NCBI GenBank assembly: GCA_001247695.2
Contig: LGRX02034638.1
Location: 1 to 64,000 of the forward strand
Source of the DNA: Cymbomonas tetramitiformis
Lineage: Eukaryota; Chlorophyta; Pyramimonadophyceae; Pyramimonadales; Pyramimonadaceae
DNA: 64,000 nucleotides
Direction of reading: 5' to 3'
The position numbers were made by a program, and so were the translations under genes. Positions 47,401 through 54,862 of this stretch are shown here, piece after piece. The notes beneath the pieces are model-generated. The model was not told where the DNA came from. It searched no databases and saw only the letters and a list, made by a program, of their open reading frames with translations. Each line of letters starts with the position of its first letter. The stretch's first letter is position 1.

Positions 47401-50400
47401 CGGTCGGGGATCAGATGATGGAGACCATGCTGACGAAGCAGAAGCCGACGCGCGCGGAGATGACGGACGCGGCCAACATGGTGTTTGATAGATGCGACGG
47501 CGCCATGCTCGTGGGCGAGACGGCGCACAGCACGAGGGCCGCAGAGACCATCCGGAGCCTGGCGGCCATCCTCGTGGGCGCCGAGGAGGCGATGAACAAG
47601 CAGCAGATTTTCTCCTTCATCCGCGACTTCACCCCGAAGCCGGTGGGGGTGGTGGAGGCAGTAGTCAGTGGTGCGGTAAAGACTGCGCTCGATATTGAGG
47701 CGTTCCTGATCGTGATTCACTCCCAGGTGTGCGCGTGTGACACCCCAGACGTTGACCTCAGGCCGGCCTCCTGCCTATTCCGCAGCGCTGGGTGTTATGT
47801 CCTTGGAAGTCGATCCAAAATGTGGTGCGAGCCCCACATTCGGGTGACGCACATGCCTGAACTGCTTTCTGCGGGCTTGGGGACGATTCCTCCGTCTTTT
47901 GTGCTCTTAGTTTTTTAATTGGTGAGCGGCGAGAGTGTCGGTTTCATCACCTCAGCACGGCTCCCCGGGGCGGCACTTCGGGAATTCGCCACCGCCCGAA
48001 GAGAATAATGTTGTTGGGGAGGAGTGCGCCACTTGCACTTCTGCTGCCCTTTCTTTTCTCCTTCTCGAAGATTAGCATGGCGGGGCGTGTGCGCCCTCCA
48101 GAGGCCTGGGCCGGACTTCCTTGGGATGCATGCTGCATCAGAGCTTATCTTGACAGAGCTCGTGAGAGCTCATCTTGACAGAGCTCGTGAGAGCTCATCT
48201 TGACAGAGCTCGTGAGAGCTCATCTTGACAGAGCTCGTCAGGGTTCATCTTGACACCTCTTAAATGAGCGTGCATGGCTGGGTGGGTGGATCCAAGCTCT
48301 AAGCTCTGTGCCGCGCCTTTGAAGTGTGGCGAAAATCAGATAGGATTCAGGCCATTGGTGAGCCACCAGGTCGAGTCAAATGCGAGCATACGCCCCGCAA
48401 CCCCTATTGCTCTGATCCTGCTCCGATGGCGAACACGGGCACCCAAAAGCATGTCGCGCCCTATTCGCCGATTTTGCTATTCTTCCAAGTTTCAACAGGC
48501 TTGCAATACTGTTGGCGATGTTATACGCGGGCGGCGCCGCATGCCAAGCTCCGCTTGGGGGTGACGCATGCCAAGCTCCGCTTGGGGGTGACGCTTGCCA
48601 TGCGCCCCCTTGAGCCCTCTCTCCATGTGTGCTGTGTCTTCGCGCAGGATGGGAGCGCCGCGGTGCTAGCGGCCAAGTATCGACCTAAGGTGCCAGTGCT
48701 CGTGATGACAGAGTCTGAGGCGATCGCCCGCCAGTTGAGCGCACGCTTCAGCTTGCAGGCCTACCTGCTCCCGCCAGGGGAGAGCTACAGCGCTCCAGGG
48801 CTGAAGACAGCGGTGGCGCACGCCATCGCCAATGGAATCTGTGGCGGAGGAGGGAAAATGGTGCTGGTCTCCGGCAGACAGGGCGGGGCGCCGCCAGATC
48901 AAGCGCCGAGCGTGGAGGTGGCGGATATGCCAGACAGCGTCAAGGCCCAGCCCGCCAAGTCGCTTCGTGTGAGCGCGCTGTCCATAACGAACAAGTCCTG
49001 GGCGGCCTTCCGCAGCCAGACACTGGACGTCGAGTCACACACCGCAAAGACCAACCTTCCGTGCCGGAAAGCCAAGATCGTGTGCACCATCGGGCCTCAA
49101 TCTGGTACAGAGGAGGTGAGCTGAGGGAAAGGGCCAATGTCCCGACAATGAAAAAACTCCGCAAGTGATAAAGGGCCTCCCCCGATGGCATCCGCAGGGC
49201 TGCTAGCCTACCACGAGAAGCCCCGGCTCTCCCATATGCAAGCTTTAGCATGGGCAGTCGGGCTAGGGCATCTTTCCTGTGCTTCCCGTGGACGAGGAAG
49301 GTGGGCCTTGCCTCGAGCGCCCGGCACGAGGGATCCAGATGTTGGCTTGCGCGAAGGTGGGTTTGCCTCGAGCGACAACAGAGCACGGGTATGTAGAGCG
49401 GGGTGCTTGCTGGGTGGCAGGTTCTTGGCCGGCTGCTGGATGCAGGTCTCAATCTGGCGCGGTTCAACTTCAGCAGCGGCAAGGCCGAGCAGCATCGGGA
49501 GCGCCTCAACCGGCTCCGCGCCGTCGCCAGCAGCCGAGGTGCCCACGTGGCCACTATCTTTGATACCGAGGTGGGGAATCCCCCAATATTTCTTCCCGGT
49601 GGTAGGGTCCATTCCAAAGGGATTGGAGCGCCTCCTGCATGCTGCGCTACGTCCAGGCTGAAAGGGACAGACCAAGGTGTTCCGCTTACTGGCTGGATGA
49701 GCGATCTCAACCCCACGACCACGACCCTGCCACTTGGGATTGTCTGATTGGTGCATCGCGGAGGGAATAGTCTGGGCGGCTGCTGTAGGCTGAGCTCCTT
49801 CTCTGCGGAGGGGCCTACTCGAGGGGCCACGTGAGAGCCTGGGGCACCGCCTGAGCGTATTGCCACGGCCAGTGAGTGAAGCATTTACCACCGGAGGCAT
49901 CCACGCGCGCAGGGACCGGAGGTTGTGATCGGACGGCTTGAACGACACGAGCCAATATATGTGGAGGCCGGGCAGAAGGTCATTCTGCGGGCTTGCGGCG
50001 GCGAGGAGATGAGAACATTTGTCGGGTCCAAGACGGACGAGGCCACCCGCATCGCCGTGTCGTATCCGCAGCTCAGTGCGCACCTGACTGCAGGAAACGT
50101 GATCTGGTGCAACGGCCACGTGGACAACTTGGGTGAGTCTCCCACCGGCGGGCTCGCGCCTCGCAAAGCATTTCGCGCGCACGCCGGCAGCGGCAAGCGC
50201 GGGAGGACTTGCCACTTGTGTAGCCACCATCCGAATGCCCCTAAAAGGTTACGCCCAATCACTCCAAACGATAACGGAACGATGGCGGTGCGGATGGCTT
50301 TGCGGTGAGCTGAATGACGGAGAAGCGGTTGTATTGACGCAGGCAGTGTCGCCATTGCGGGATGATCAGCACGCGTGTATTTACGCGAGAGTGCGCATAT

Positions 50401-53400
50401 TGCCCTGTCATCGATGAGGTGGAAGGGCTGGCCGTTCCGGATGCCGGAGGGAGGGGCGTTCGATGACAATAGCATTGTGGCACGATAGTACCCCAGTGTA
50501 AAGCGAGGGATGGGAACGATAGTGCTGCCAGTGATAAGCGATGATGTTCCCATGGCCCCCACCCGCTGGGAACGATGGTGGTCCACTCCAGGCGCAACGA
50601 GGCGCAACCGATGACACTGCTGCACGGATTCGTGATGTAAAATATCGCATTGGAACATTATTTTGCAATTTCAACCGGTGGATATCTGCAGTTTTCCGTG
50701 ATGGACATATGTACGGTTGGATTTGTTGGATAATGTCTTTTGGAGCGATAAACAACAAAAAACAGTGCAAACCCTATACTTGCAGTTTCGTTGTTTGTCG
50801 TTGGGGACAAGCCACCACCCTGCTCCCGGCCTGGCCCAAAGCCTAGCCTCAAGAGAGATTCTCCACCCAAAACACGCTGAGTGTCCCAAAGGGCCATCCA
50901 AGGGGCCGAGAACCCCGAATGAGCCACCTGAGCCCCTCTGCAACTGCACCGTCGATGCCGTGTCTAGAGCCGGTTCACCTCTGCCCCTCTGCGACTGCCC
51001 TACCGGCGCACTGCTGCTGTGTCTCTGAAGCCGGCTCACCTCTGTCCCTCGAGTCGCTCGAGCCATCTCTCCTCCACCAAGCCCACGCTCAGGACCACCT
51101 CTCTGCCCTGTACCTGCCTTAGAGCCTGGTTTTAAGAGAGCTTGCCCACCCACGACACGGCCGGTATTTCCAAGGGCTTTCCCAAGGGGCTGAGAAGGGT
51201 GAACTGGATTGCCCCCATCTGATCTTGCGCACCCGCCACCGATCTGCGATTGCAGCCCTCTAACCCCGCCACCAACTCGATGGGACTGAAGCCCTTGTGC
51301 TGAATGCCCTGCGAGGAAGCTGCGAACTTGAGCAATGCGCTCCACACTGCCTTGCCGTGCTGTACTGTTTCTACCTGGCGTCCCATCCCCACATATGGAC
51401 GTGCGTCCCATCCCCACATGCCTCTGTGTCCTCCCTTGATCACTGCGGAGAGCGCCTCGGTGCCCTCTTCTGGTTTTTGCTTTCATATTTAGGGTTTTAG
51501 GGTTTTGGGTGGTAGGGAGGCGGATGGTGGGTTGGCTTTTGTCAGCGGGCCTTATGCCGCTCAGTGTGTGCCCCAAGCTCTCCCGGTGGCCGATAGTTCA
51601 CCACCCGATCGTCGCCTTCCCGACAGCTGCTCACTGTTGGTTCCGGCACGGCCAGCAACCTCGCCCCGTGGGCAGGGAAGCTGATGAGACGCTATATGCT
51701 GCCGTTGCAAGTGGTCATCGCTGTCAGGATGCGCCCCCGGGCTCTGAGGGGCCCGGCATGTGTCAACCCCACCCGTGACCCTCCCCCACATCTCCTCGGC
51801 ACCCTCACCAGTTCCCCCCATGCCAACAGCCCCCTCAAGGAGGCTGACCACCCGCCTGCTCGCCCCCATCAAGGTGGCCATCCCTCCCTCGGTCAAGGCC
51901 AATGCTTGCTCCGGCGAGGTCCTGCTCTGCTCCCGAGTCCAGACACCCCTCCGGGCCTGGCGATGAGAAGTCATCCCACTCCGCCAAGATATCCTGGACG
52001 CTTGATGCCGCTTGGCTGAACCCGCCTGCACCTGCGGGTGTCCCTCCAGACCAAGCCTCGGCAGTGCCCTCTCGTCACCTGTATCGCGTGGCTTGTATGC
52101 CAGTGTTTAGGCTTCTTTCAGCTAGGTCCGCGACTCACTGGGCGGATACTGGTAAAGGGTGTGGGCAAATCTTGAGTAGCCTGTATGTTTGGAGTGTGAA
52201 GCACGGTCGTGCACAAGTTGAGTGATTAGACACCAAGCAAGCTCTTGTTGGAATTTGCTTGATGTGGTGCTAGGACCTTGCCACTCCCCTCACATCTCGA
52301 CGTGCGTGGTATCGCGTCATGGCCCGCCCTGTTCCTGCATGCGTTTCCCATCCTCTGGGTAGGTGGTGGGCTCGCCTTCGTCCTCTTTCTAATTTTGACC
52401 ACGTGTTTTGGCCGGTGAAGCACTTGAAGGACAATGTGGGTTTTTTCGTTGAACACCGGTAAGTGTGACACCATCCTATTGAAACGACTGCTAGCTAATG
52501 GTGACATTGTACCGTTTCCATACATAGGATTTATGGTTGGATGTTGGTGTGCCTCATGCCGGTTGGTGTGGTGGCAACCAGGAATCCGCGTGACGAGCAT
52601 TCTGGACAGCTGCGAGGTGGAAGGCGAGGCACTGAACTCGATGCTCCTGGCGGAGGGTACCACGGTCAGCATGCCGGACATCACCCTGGACCTCCCGGTG
52701 CTGTCGCCAAAGGACGTGGCGGACGTGCAGGCCTTCTGCAGCGGCGACGGCGCGATGGACTTCCTGGCGTTGTCGTTTACGCAGTCTGCAGAGGATGTGG
52801 CGGAGGCGCGGCGCGTGCTAGATGCCGTTGAGGGCGGTGAGCGGGTGCGCATCATCGCAAAGATTGAGACGGCGCTCGGGCTGGCGAACTTTGATGCCAT
52901 CATGTGGGCAGCGGATGGTGTGATGGTGGACAGAGGTGACTTGGGCATGAACATCCCTATGGAGAAGGTGGCGCTGGCGACGAAGATGATGGTAGCAAAG
53001 TGCAACATCGCCGGGAAGTTTGTTATCTGCGCCGCGCAGATGATGGAGTTTATGGTGGAATACTCCACGCCCTCGTGCTCCGAGATGACCGATGTCGCCA
53101 ATGCCGTCCTGGACGGGTGTGCGCCCTCTGTGAGATGCTTGGATCTTACCGGCTGCGCATGTACTCTGACCAGCTGAGCGCTGCCGTGGCAGATGCCGAG
53201 TTCTGGCGTAATCTGATCCGCCGCTTACCCTTATGGCAAAGGCCATACACGCATGTGATCGGTCAGCCTGCACGCCATTCTGATCGGACGGCCTGCGCGC
53301 CATTCTGATCGGACGGCCTGCACGCCATTCTGATCGGACGGCCTGCGCGCCATTCTGATCGGACGGCCTGCACGCCATTCTGATCGGACGGCCTGCGCGC

Positions 53401-54862
53401 CATTCTGCCATTGGATGCTGACTGCATCTGATTGCCATTCCCGCAGGTTCGACACCGTGATGCTCTCGGCAGAAACGGCTTATGGGAACTACCCAGAGCA
53501 GACGGTGCGCACGATGGCGGCGCTCGTGCGCCAGGCAGAGGTCGCGATGAACTTTGCCGCGACGTGCGCCTTCATTCATGAATACTCAAAACCACTGTCT
53601 ACCTGCGAGGCAGTGGCGCTCGGAGTAGTGAACTGCGCCATCGACTCGAAAGCCACCCTCATCATCTGCATATCGGATCAAGGCTTCATGGCGAGCCTCA
53701 TCTCCAAGTACCGCCCACCGGTGCCTGTGCTCCTGGTCACTAGCCAGGCCCATATAGCACGTCAGGTGATTGCCCGGATACCTGCCCTCTCCCTTTCTGC
53801 TGGCTAGAGCGGCGGCCTCCCTGAGGACAGCCGCTGAAGATTGAGATTGCCAGACGCTTTGCCTGACAGGCATGACGCGATTTTGGGCCGTGTTTGATTG
53901 GATGGTAGACCCAAATTATGGACCTGCAGGGAATCTATATTTGCCATACTGTTTGCGATGTGTAGTATCATGGCACTACGTTGGCTTTTTCGCATGCCGA
54001 TGGCTGACTTTGGTTGGCTAGCATTACACTGCTTCGATCACATGTGTGCATATCCTTCCCGTCATCGCCAATGCTGCTTAAATCAGTGCAGCATCAGCGC
54101 TCATCCTGGCGCAGCGCTCGCATCCTGGCACAGCGCTCTCATCCTGGCGCAGCGCGCGCATCCTGGCACAAGGCTCGCTTCCAGTGCACTGATTGGTGAA
54201 ACTGCATACAATGCTTGCTCTCGCAGCTCACAAGCGTCATGTTGAGCTAGCTGCGCAATGATTCTCAGGGTATTTGGGTGTTTCAAGGAGAAGCAGATGA
54301 ACTGACATAAAATGAGTCGTGTTGAAACGCACACTTGACGGGCATAATGCACTACACAAGGCTGAGCTCATAATTGTGCCTTGCTTCCGGAATATATGTA
54401 AGCTTTTGGAAAGTCCGAAACGCGCACCTCTGTGGATATGGAAGTATCCTTTGAATGTCGCTGGGTCACTGGATTATCTCTGGATTGTTATCACAGTCGT
54501 GTCAACTGAGTTCGGAGGAAATTTTGCACCCAGTGCTGCGGTGAGACACACTGGGCACGGCGCTATGCATCCGCTAGGATCCATATCAATGGCCATCACA
54601 TGTCAGTGCATATAAGTTTAGTACATACTGCCGAGTGCTAATGGGAATATTCCTGATGCTTCGTCCGCAGGCCAACGCAGTGTTTGCACAATATCCGTTG
54701 TTGGTCCCCAATCTTGCAGAAGAGTTCAGCACCTACCTCGCAAAGGCTGTTGATATTGGAGTTTATAGTTCTGGAACCGTATTGGCGATGTACGGGCGTC
54801 TTGAACCGGATGCCGACAGTGACCCCAAGTATGAGATCCTGCCACCCACGGAATGCAGATAG
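22277..54862 (+). CDS. Tandem four-module pyruvate kinase, 25 exons
   Basis: Exon model: 22277-22313, 22762-22887, 23243-23429, 24444-24645, 25489-25785, 25968-26416, 26907-27104, 28494-28674, 29426-29766, 30410-30519, 31175-31701, 31852-32003, 42599-42800, about 43263-43534, 43868-43972, 45144-45524, 46010-46429, 46780-47025, 47343-47726, 48648-49115, 49421-49570, 49913-50132, 52582-53116, 53447-53765, 54671-54862. Every exon-to-exon phase matches. Introns are GT-AG except intron 17, which looks GC-AG. The product is about 2,230 residues if one base is missing from the G-run near 43280. Three exons (9, 16, 20) carry the end of one C-domain and its linker without a stop; exons 16 and 20 also carry the start of the next N-domain. 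This shows fusion, not separate genes. Pyruvate kinase transfers phosphate from phosphoenolpyruvate to ADP in glycolysis. Four modules in one chain is far from the usual ~500-residue, single-module subunit that forms homotetramers. Confidence 0.75.
24444..29766 (+). CDS. Pyruvate kinase module 1 (exons 4-9)
   Basis: Exon 4 reads GKIMCTLGPAC and RFQLSQG, where canonical enzymes have RFNFSHG. Exon 5 opens GPEI after DTQ, preserving the DTKGPEI aspartate, and holds the B domain (KPGDPMWFNDGQI). Exon 6 has SFTQSAEDV, AKIET and DRGDLG, so the catalytic Lys and the Glu/Asp metal ligands are present; the usual ATQML is AGNIL. Exon 7 has LDRETAYG, matching SGETAKG. Exons 8-9 give the C-domain (MILVLTRTG, FHPPCTVLVASED, KLIVVSG) and the linker into module 2. 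The module is complete in domain content (A-B-A-C). Activity is plausible but altered at the Asn/His of NFSHG and the Thr of ATQ. Exon 6 is almost identical in DNA to the equivalent exon of module 4. Confidence 0.8.
24839..25220. repeat. 40-bp minisatellite in intron 4
   Basis: About nine copies of a 40-bp unit (GAGGCCACGCCAGCTCCACA plus TCGTTGTGGTGCGCGGGCCT). Variants GGGGCTGAGG and GGGCCTGAGG alternate. Antisense frames across it are open by chance. Confidence 0.9.
28790..28882. repeat. 19-bp minisatellite in intron 8
   Basis: About five copies of CTTGATGGCGGTTCTGTGG, one shortened. Confidence 0.85.
29851..29958. repeat. 9-bp minisatellite in intron 9
   Basis: Twelve copies of ATTCAGGGC or AGTCAGGGC. 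In one frame it reads like a collagen-type (Gly-Ile/Ser-Gln) repeat, but the exon model places it between exons 9 and 10. Confidence 0.9.
30410..43972 (+). CDS. Pyruvate kinase module 2 (exons 10-15), probably inactive
   Basis: Exon 10: KTKLICTIGPRA, then YFDFSIG (Arg and Asn lost). Exon 11: MATRGTEVKTTKL replaces LDTKGPEI (Asp lost); B domain and LVVPFTQ follow. Exon 12: IIASIDT replaces IIAKIEN (catalytic Lys to Ser, Glu to Asp) and SRERLA replaces RGDLG (metal-binding Asp lost). Exon 13, 10.6 kb downstream across the copia insertion, begins ACEVHSEKI and continues CNIAGKLAICTGEML; the split codon CG+G joins correctly. Exon 14 needs one extra base in the six-G run near 43279-43284 to stay open; it ends LIIIFSDS and IAKFRPQVTILVVT. 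Exon 15 is VAAHCRFVFGLVP. Loss of Lys, Glu and Asp together argues for a structural or regulatory pseudo-kinase module. Confidence 0.75.
30738..30905. repeat. 21-bp minisatellite in intron 10
   Basis: Eight copies of CTGGGGGTTCCAGTGCCCRCC. The Gly-Val-Pro-Val frame is intronic in the model. Confidence 0.9.
32090..32156. repeat. Dispersed repeat family, copy split by the copia insertion
   Basis: ACATCCACTGGGATGA and GGCTGGCTTTTGTTGG precede the copia TSD; after the right TSD the repeat resumes with CATGCCGTTCAGTGTG (42283 onward). The same sequence occurs at 51510-51570 and, inverted, at 61320-61385. Confidence 0.7.
32157..32566 (+). repeat. 5' LTR of copia element
   Basis: 410 bp. The first base may belong to a 6-bp TSD (CGATCT) instead, because both LTRs are preceded by T. 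A triple AGATCT run (near 32278-32292) distinguishes it from the 3' LTR. Confidence 0.92.
32567..32582 (+). other. Primer binding site, half initiator tRNA type
   Basis: GGTTACGGGCCCACTT starts at the first base after the LTR. It resembles the complement of the anticodon arm of plant initiator tRNA-Met (GGTTATGGGCCCACC, from memory), as in Drosophila copia and yeast Ty5, which prime from a cleaved tRNA half. Confidence 0.6.
32650..33690 (+). CDS. Copia Gag
   Basis: The frame opens MVKGSKSYSQ and covers about 340 residues of Gag. It contains a region typical of copia Gag (ETLRRVREYSAN, METVETIFSAM, LHPDYMLLKAKF). Between about 33650 and 33690 the coding frame moves by -1: the next frame carries the CCHC zinc knuckle CPVCHRRGHSAKDC at 33690-33731. 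The annotated open frame continues to 33966, but its last 80 codons are out of frame. The shift could be ribosomal frameshifting or a one-base deletion; no classic slippery heptamer stands out. Gag forms the virus-like particle and binds element RNA. Confidence 0.8.
33690..35912 (+). CDS. Copia nucleocapsid, acidic spacer and protease
   Basis: After the zinc knuckle (33690-33731) comes a spacer of about 600 codons before the protease. It includes repeats such as SDLHPGL (twice), a basic block (RRARKKHHC) and two long acid-serine tracts (DSDEEEED and DSDEEEEG, about 35000-35250). The protease active site is GIDSGATKHIFN at about 35586-35621, a DSGA retropepsin motif. Near 35865 the frame passes to another across a seven-G run; that frame ends at an in-frame TAA at 35912. 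Typical copia elements have a short link between knuckle and protease, so the spacer is unusual. Its function is unknown. Confidence 0.75.
35918..36600 (+). CDS. Dam-like DNA adenine methyltransferase-type domain in copia Pol
   Basis: The frame 35918-36600 reads DWKFEDTKPHF, LLELFSSDDN, FGKDWAGKHCYGNPPF, ILQCLQKAL, FMFILPKW, SWWSLV and AKIFSAP in that order. This follows phage/bacterial Dam-type N6-adenine methyltransferases (Pfam DNA_N6-MTase/Dam): W-x-L start, D-x-x-A/S-x-x-x-N, DW-x-G, the NPPY/F catalytic motif (36155-36166), then the LLP-x-x-W strand. DIRS-type retroelements also carry such a domain. Here it sits between protease and the GAG-pre-integrase motif (LLQHVRLGHVG, about 36478-36510), followed by an HHCC finger remnant (HCPERC). 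If folded it would bind S-adenosylmethionine and could methylate DNA. The assignment is from motif order by eye; activity is not shown. Confidence 0.65.
36504..39050 (+). CDS. Copia integrase and first reverse transcriptase copy
   Basis: Residues D64 (WSDTCGPF), D132 (HTDGDS) and E168 (ARVERSHR) are spaced as in a retroviral-type DD35E integrase, with exactly 35 residues between D132 and E168. GKP-like and LGxxAYxF-like copia C-terminal blocks follow (RVFGCMAYPF). The RVT_2 reverse transcriptase starts around 37970 (GVKLLEMSLVLKVK), with MDVDTAFLN and catalytic YVDD at 38520-38531. The frame enters duplicated upstream sequence at 38956 in the wrong phase and stops at 39050, so this copy lacks RNase H. 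The HHCC finger and integrase are in different frames near 36600, so one more base change separates them. Confidence 0.88.
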   Translation: MVTSPLITCLLKVCLCPSVSHSTLAAQCNIAPRGALRLTKAIRPFVKPTGRELSKELGNLVWSDTCGPFRTSVGGYRWFVLFVDDSTTWICIFFLKLKSDYLKAFQLYLQEVKRLRSTMNLSSEYHMVLHTDGDSTMIAGQTAAFCEEHGIKQRHGSPYLHENQARVERSHRDVQAMARALLLTSGFDVSMWPLATRHAVYILNRVFRKSLGWTSAYYLIRKKHADLSQLRVFGCMAYPFIDPTIREHKLSNRARELRYVGHSEVSSAYLLYDCESGKVVNSGMVTFSERLDTLGKVVTSWDPSAVTPLKTNFMATALDAPYRDPPPALLETAVLEQGVYLPEDSDEIVVVVKVETSDDVCWVSLSSYLKPGCDRLSLLRDCPSYGSVNAHYPLFIEVRAVTGKGGSEEAMICGRAVGPHAQPYCVVLLTNFTIMDMPAGDVRFPPTHTCLGVQAAETPTVQGSLLPEGVTEPKCHSQILTSPDCTEWLNSIQDELEALVQIKKALLMMDEEDIPAGVKLLEMSLVLKVKLDKNRQLLKRKSRICVRGNKQEYGVDYYDTFAPCTQLSSVRIVITLALNLGLMVYHMDVDTAFLNSVLEEDLHVRLPRGMVYGGHRCAKLLKAVYGLKQAGKEWFDTSDAFIMGYDSRMQRSDVEPCLYFIRDTTLQDIILAYVDDYLVATNDKSWYDTFVASFHAQYACKNLGVLDLVMGIGVRWGSDTAYLSQSGYISQIISTYGLDDAKPASLPMSPGTALALADGKGPMPYRALLGQLQWVARCSRPDIMAAVSVLSRFCATYGPEHFVALKQVVRYLKGGVAHAWVFRLQKHPLCRALYCLRGLLSQNVTRKF
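37850..41161 (+). repeat. Three tandem copies of a 1.1-kb reverse transcriptase segment
   Basis: Units: 37850-38955 (1,106 bp), 38956-40058 (1,103 bp) and 40059-41161 (1,103 bp). Joints share only CAC with the parental ends, a 3-bp microhomology. Copies 2 and 3 share a 3-bp deletion (CCATTTAAGAAC against CCATTCAAGATGAAC), which creates a TAA, so copy 3 arose from copy 2 or the reverse. Each unit carries one YVDD motif (38520, 39623, 40726). Neither unit length is a multiple of three, so the joints break the frame. Confidence 0.95.
39104..40153 (+). pseudogene. Second reverse transcriptase copy, orphan
   Basis: An open frame of 349 codons covering the RVT_2 domain (MDVDTAFLN, YVDDYLV) with nothing in frame upstream except the in-frame TAA. 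It ends in out-of-frame upstream sequence. Neither integrase nor RNase H is attached. Confidence 0.85.
40207..41663 (+). pseudogene. Third reverse transcriptase copy with RNase H
   Basis: The reverse transcriptase frame (40207-41226) meets the RNase H frame (41178-41663) with a one-base shift near the eight-G run at about 41148-41155. RNase H residues are present: TDSDYAG, STTEAEI, CDNQGA and TSDIMTK. Only this copy keeps the original downstream context. Whether the G-run length is real decides if reverse transcriptase and RNase H are fused. Confidence 0.85.
41660..41845. repeat. GGGGCACCATCCCCA repeats before the polypurine tract
   Basis: Five degenerate copies of GAAGGGGCACCATCCCCA spaced 35-50 bp lie between the RNase H stop and the 3' LTR. 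Each can form a small hairpin. Confidence 0.7.
41868..42277 (+). repeat. 3' LTR of copia element
   Basis: 410 bp, six differences from the 5' LTR. It is preceded directly by AGAAGGGG (41860-41867), a good polypurine tract. Confidence 0.92.
43973..45143. other. Intron 15 with duplicated exon end
   Basis: The last bases of exon 15 and its donor (CATGCATGCAAAGGT) recur 999 bp downstream at 44959-44973, and some similarity continues past it. The 0.9 kb between is AT-richer, with inverted CATAACTTGCGTGT/ACACGCAAGTTATG near 44546-44576. It may be an old insertion with a local duplication; no clear TIR was found. Confidence 0.5.
45144..48900 (+). CDS. Pyruvate kinase module 3 (exons 16-20), probably inactive
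   Basis: Exon 16 finishes the module 2 C-domain (LQVIVMSG), crosses a linker and starts module 3 in the same frame: NTKILCQLGPKS, then CINLAIG in place of RFNFSHG. Exon 17: MVTKGPEIKT (Asp of DTKG lost) and the B domain, with GGVxxPG-like SLPGARIQMPVLTPQ at the end. Exon 18: FTQSGEDI, LAKIQN (Lys kept, Glu to Gln), ARSALG (Asp lost). Exon 19: CGIACKFVAVGDQMM and MLVGETAHS. Exon 20 has the C-domain (KYRPKVPVLVMT, AIARQ, KMVLVSG), then the linker. The two metal ligands are missing, so catalysis is unlikely. Intron 17 (46430-46779) starts GC, the only such intron in the model; an error in its boundary is possible. Confidence 0.78.
45710..45829. repeat. 24-bp minisatellite in intron 16
   Basis: Five copies of GCCACCTCCACAGGGGCGAC followed by TTCC, virtually identical to each other. 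Confidence 0.9.
48140..48245. repeat. 25-bp minisatellite in intron 19
   Basis: Four copies of a unit containing GAGCTCATCTTGACAGAGCT. A 27-bp duplication (GCCAAGCTCCGCTTGGGGGT) follows at about 48540-48595. Confidence 0.85.
48901..54862 (+). CDS. Pyruvate kinase module 4 (exons 20-25)
   Basis: The end of exon 20 carries a linker (AKSLRVSALSITNKSW) and RKAKIVCTIGPQS without a break from module 3. Exon 21: LARFNFSSG, the closest of the four to canonical RFNFSHG, and FDTE before GPEV in exon 22. Exon 23: SFTQSAEDV, AKIET and DRGDLG keep Lys, Glu and Asp; CAAQMM replaces ATQML. Exon 24: VMLSAETAYGNYPEQTV, then FIHEYSKP, KYRPPVPVLLVTSQ and IARQ. Exon 25 (54671-54862) is a last C-domain piece ending LPPTECR and stop. 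This is the module most likely to be active. Intron 22 is 2.4 kb and contains a dispersed repeat. Confidence 0.8.
51510..51575. repeat. Dispersed repeat family, second copy (intron 22)
   Basis: GGTGGGTTGGCTTTTGTC, then ATGCCGCTCAGTGTGTG. Just upstream are two TTTTAGGG-like units, too few to be a telomere. Confidence 0.6.
53260..53405. repeat. 25-bp minisatellite in intron 23
   Basis: Six copies of CTGATCGGACGGCCTGC followed alternately by ACGCCATT or GCGCCATT. Confidence 0.9.
54095..54176. repeat. 19-bp minisatellite in intron 24
   Basis: Four imperfect copies of CATCCTGGCACAGCGCTC. Confidence 0.8.

Noticed and set aside
45144..54862. Separate tandem pyruvate kinase genes instead of one fused gene
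   Set aside because: Exons 16 and 20 read through from one module to the next without a stop or a new start, and no promoter-like gap is present.
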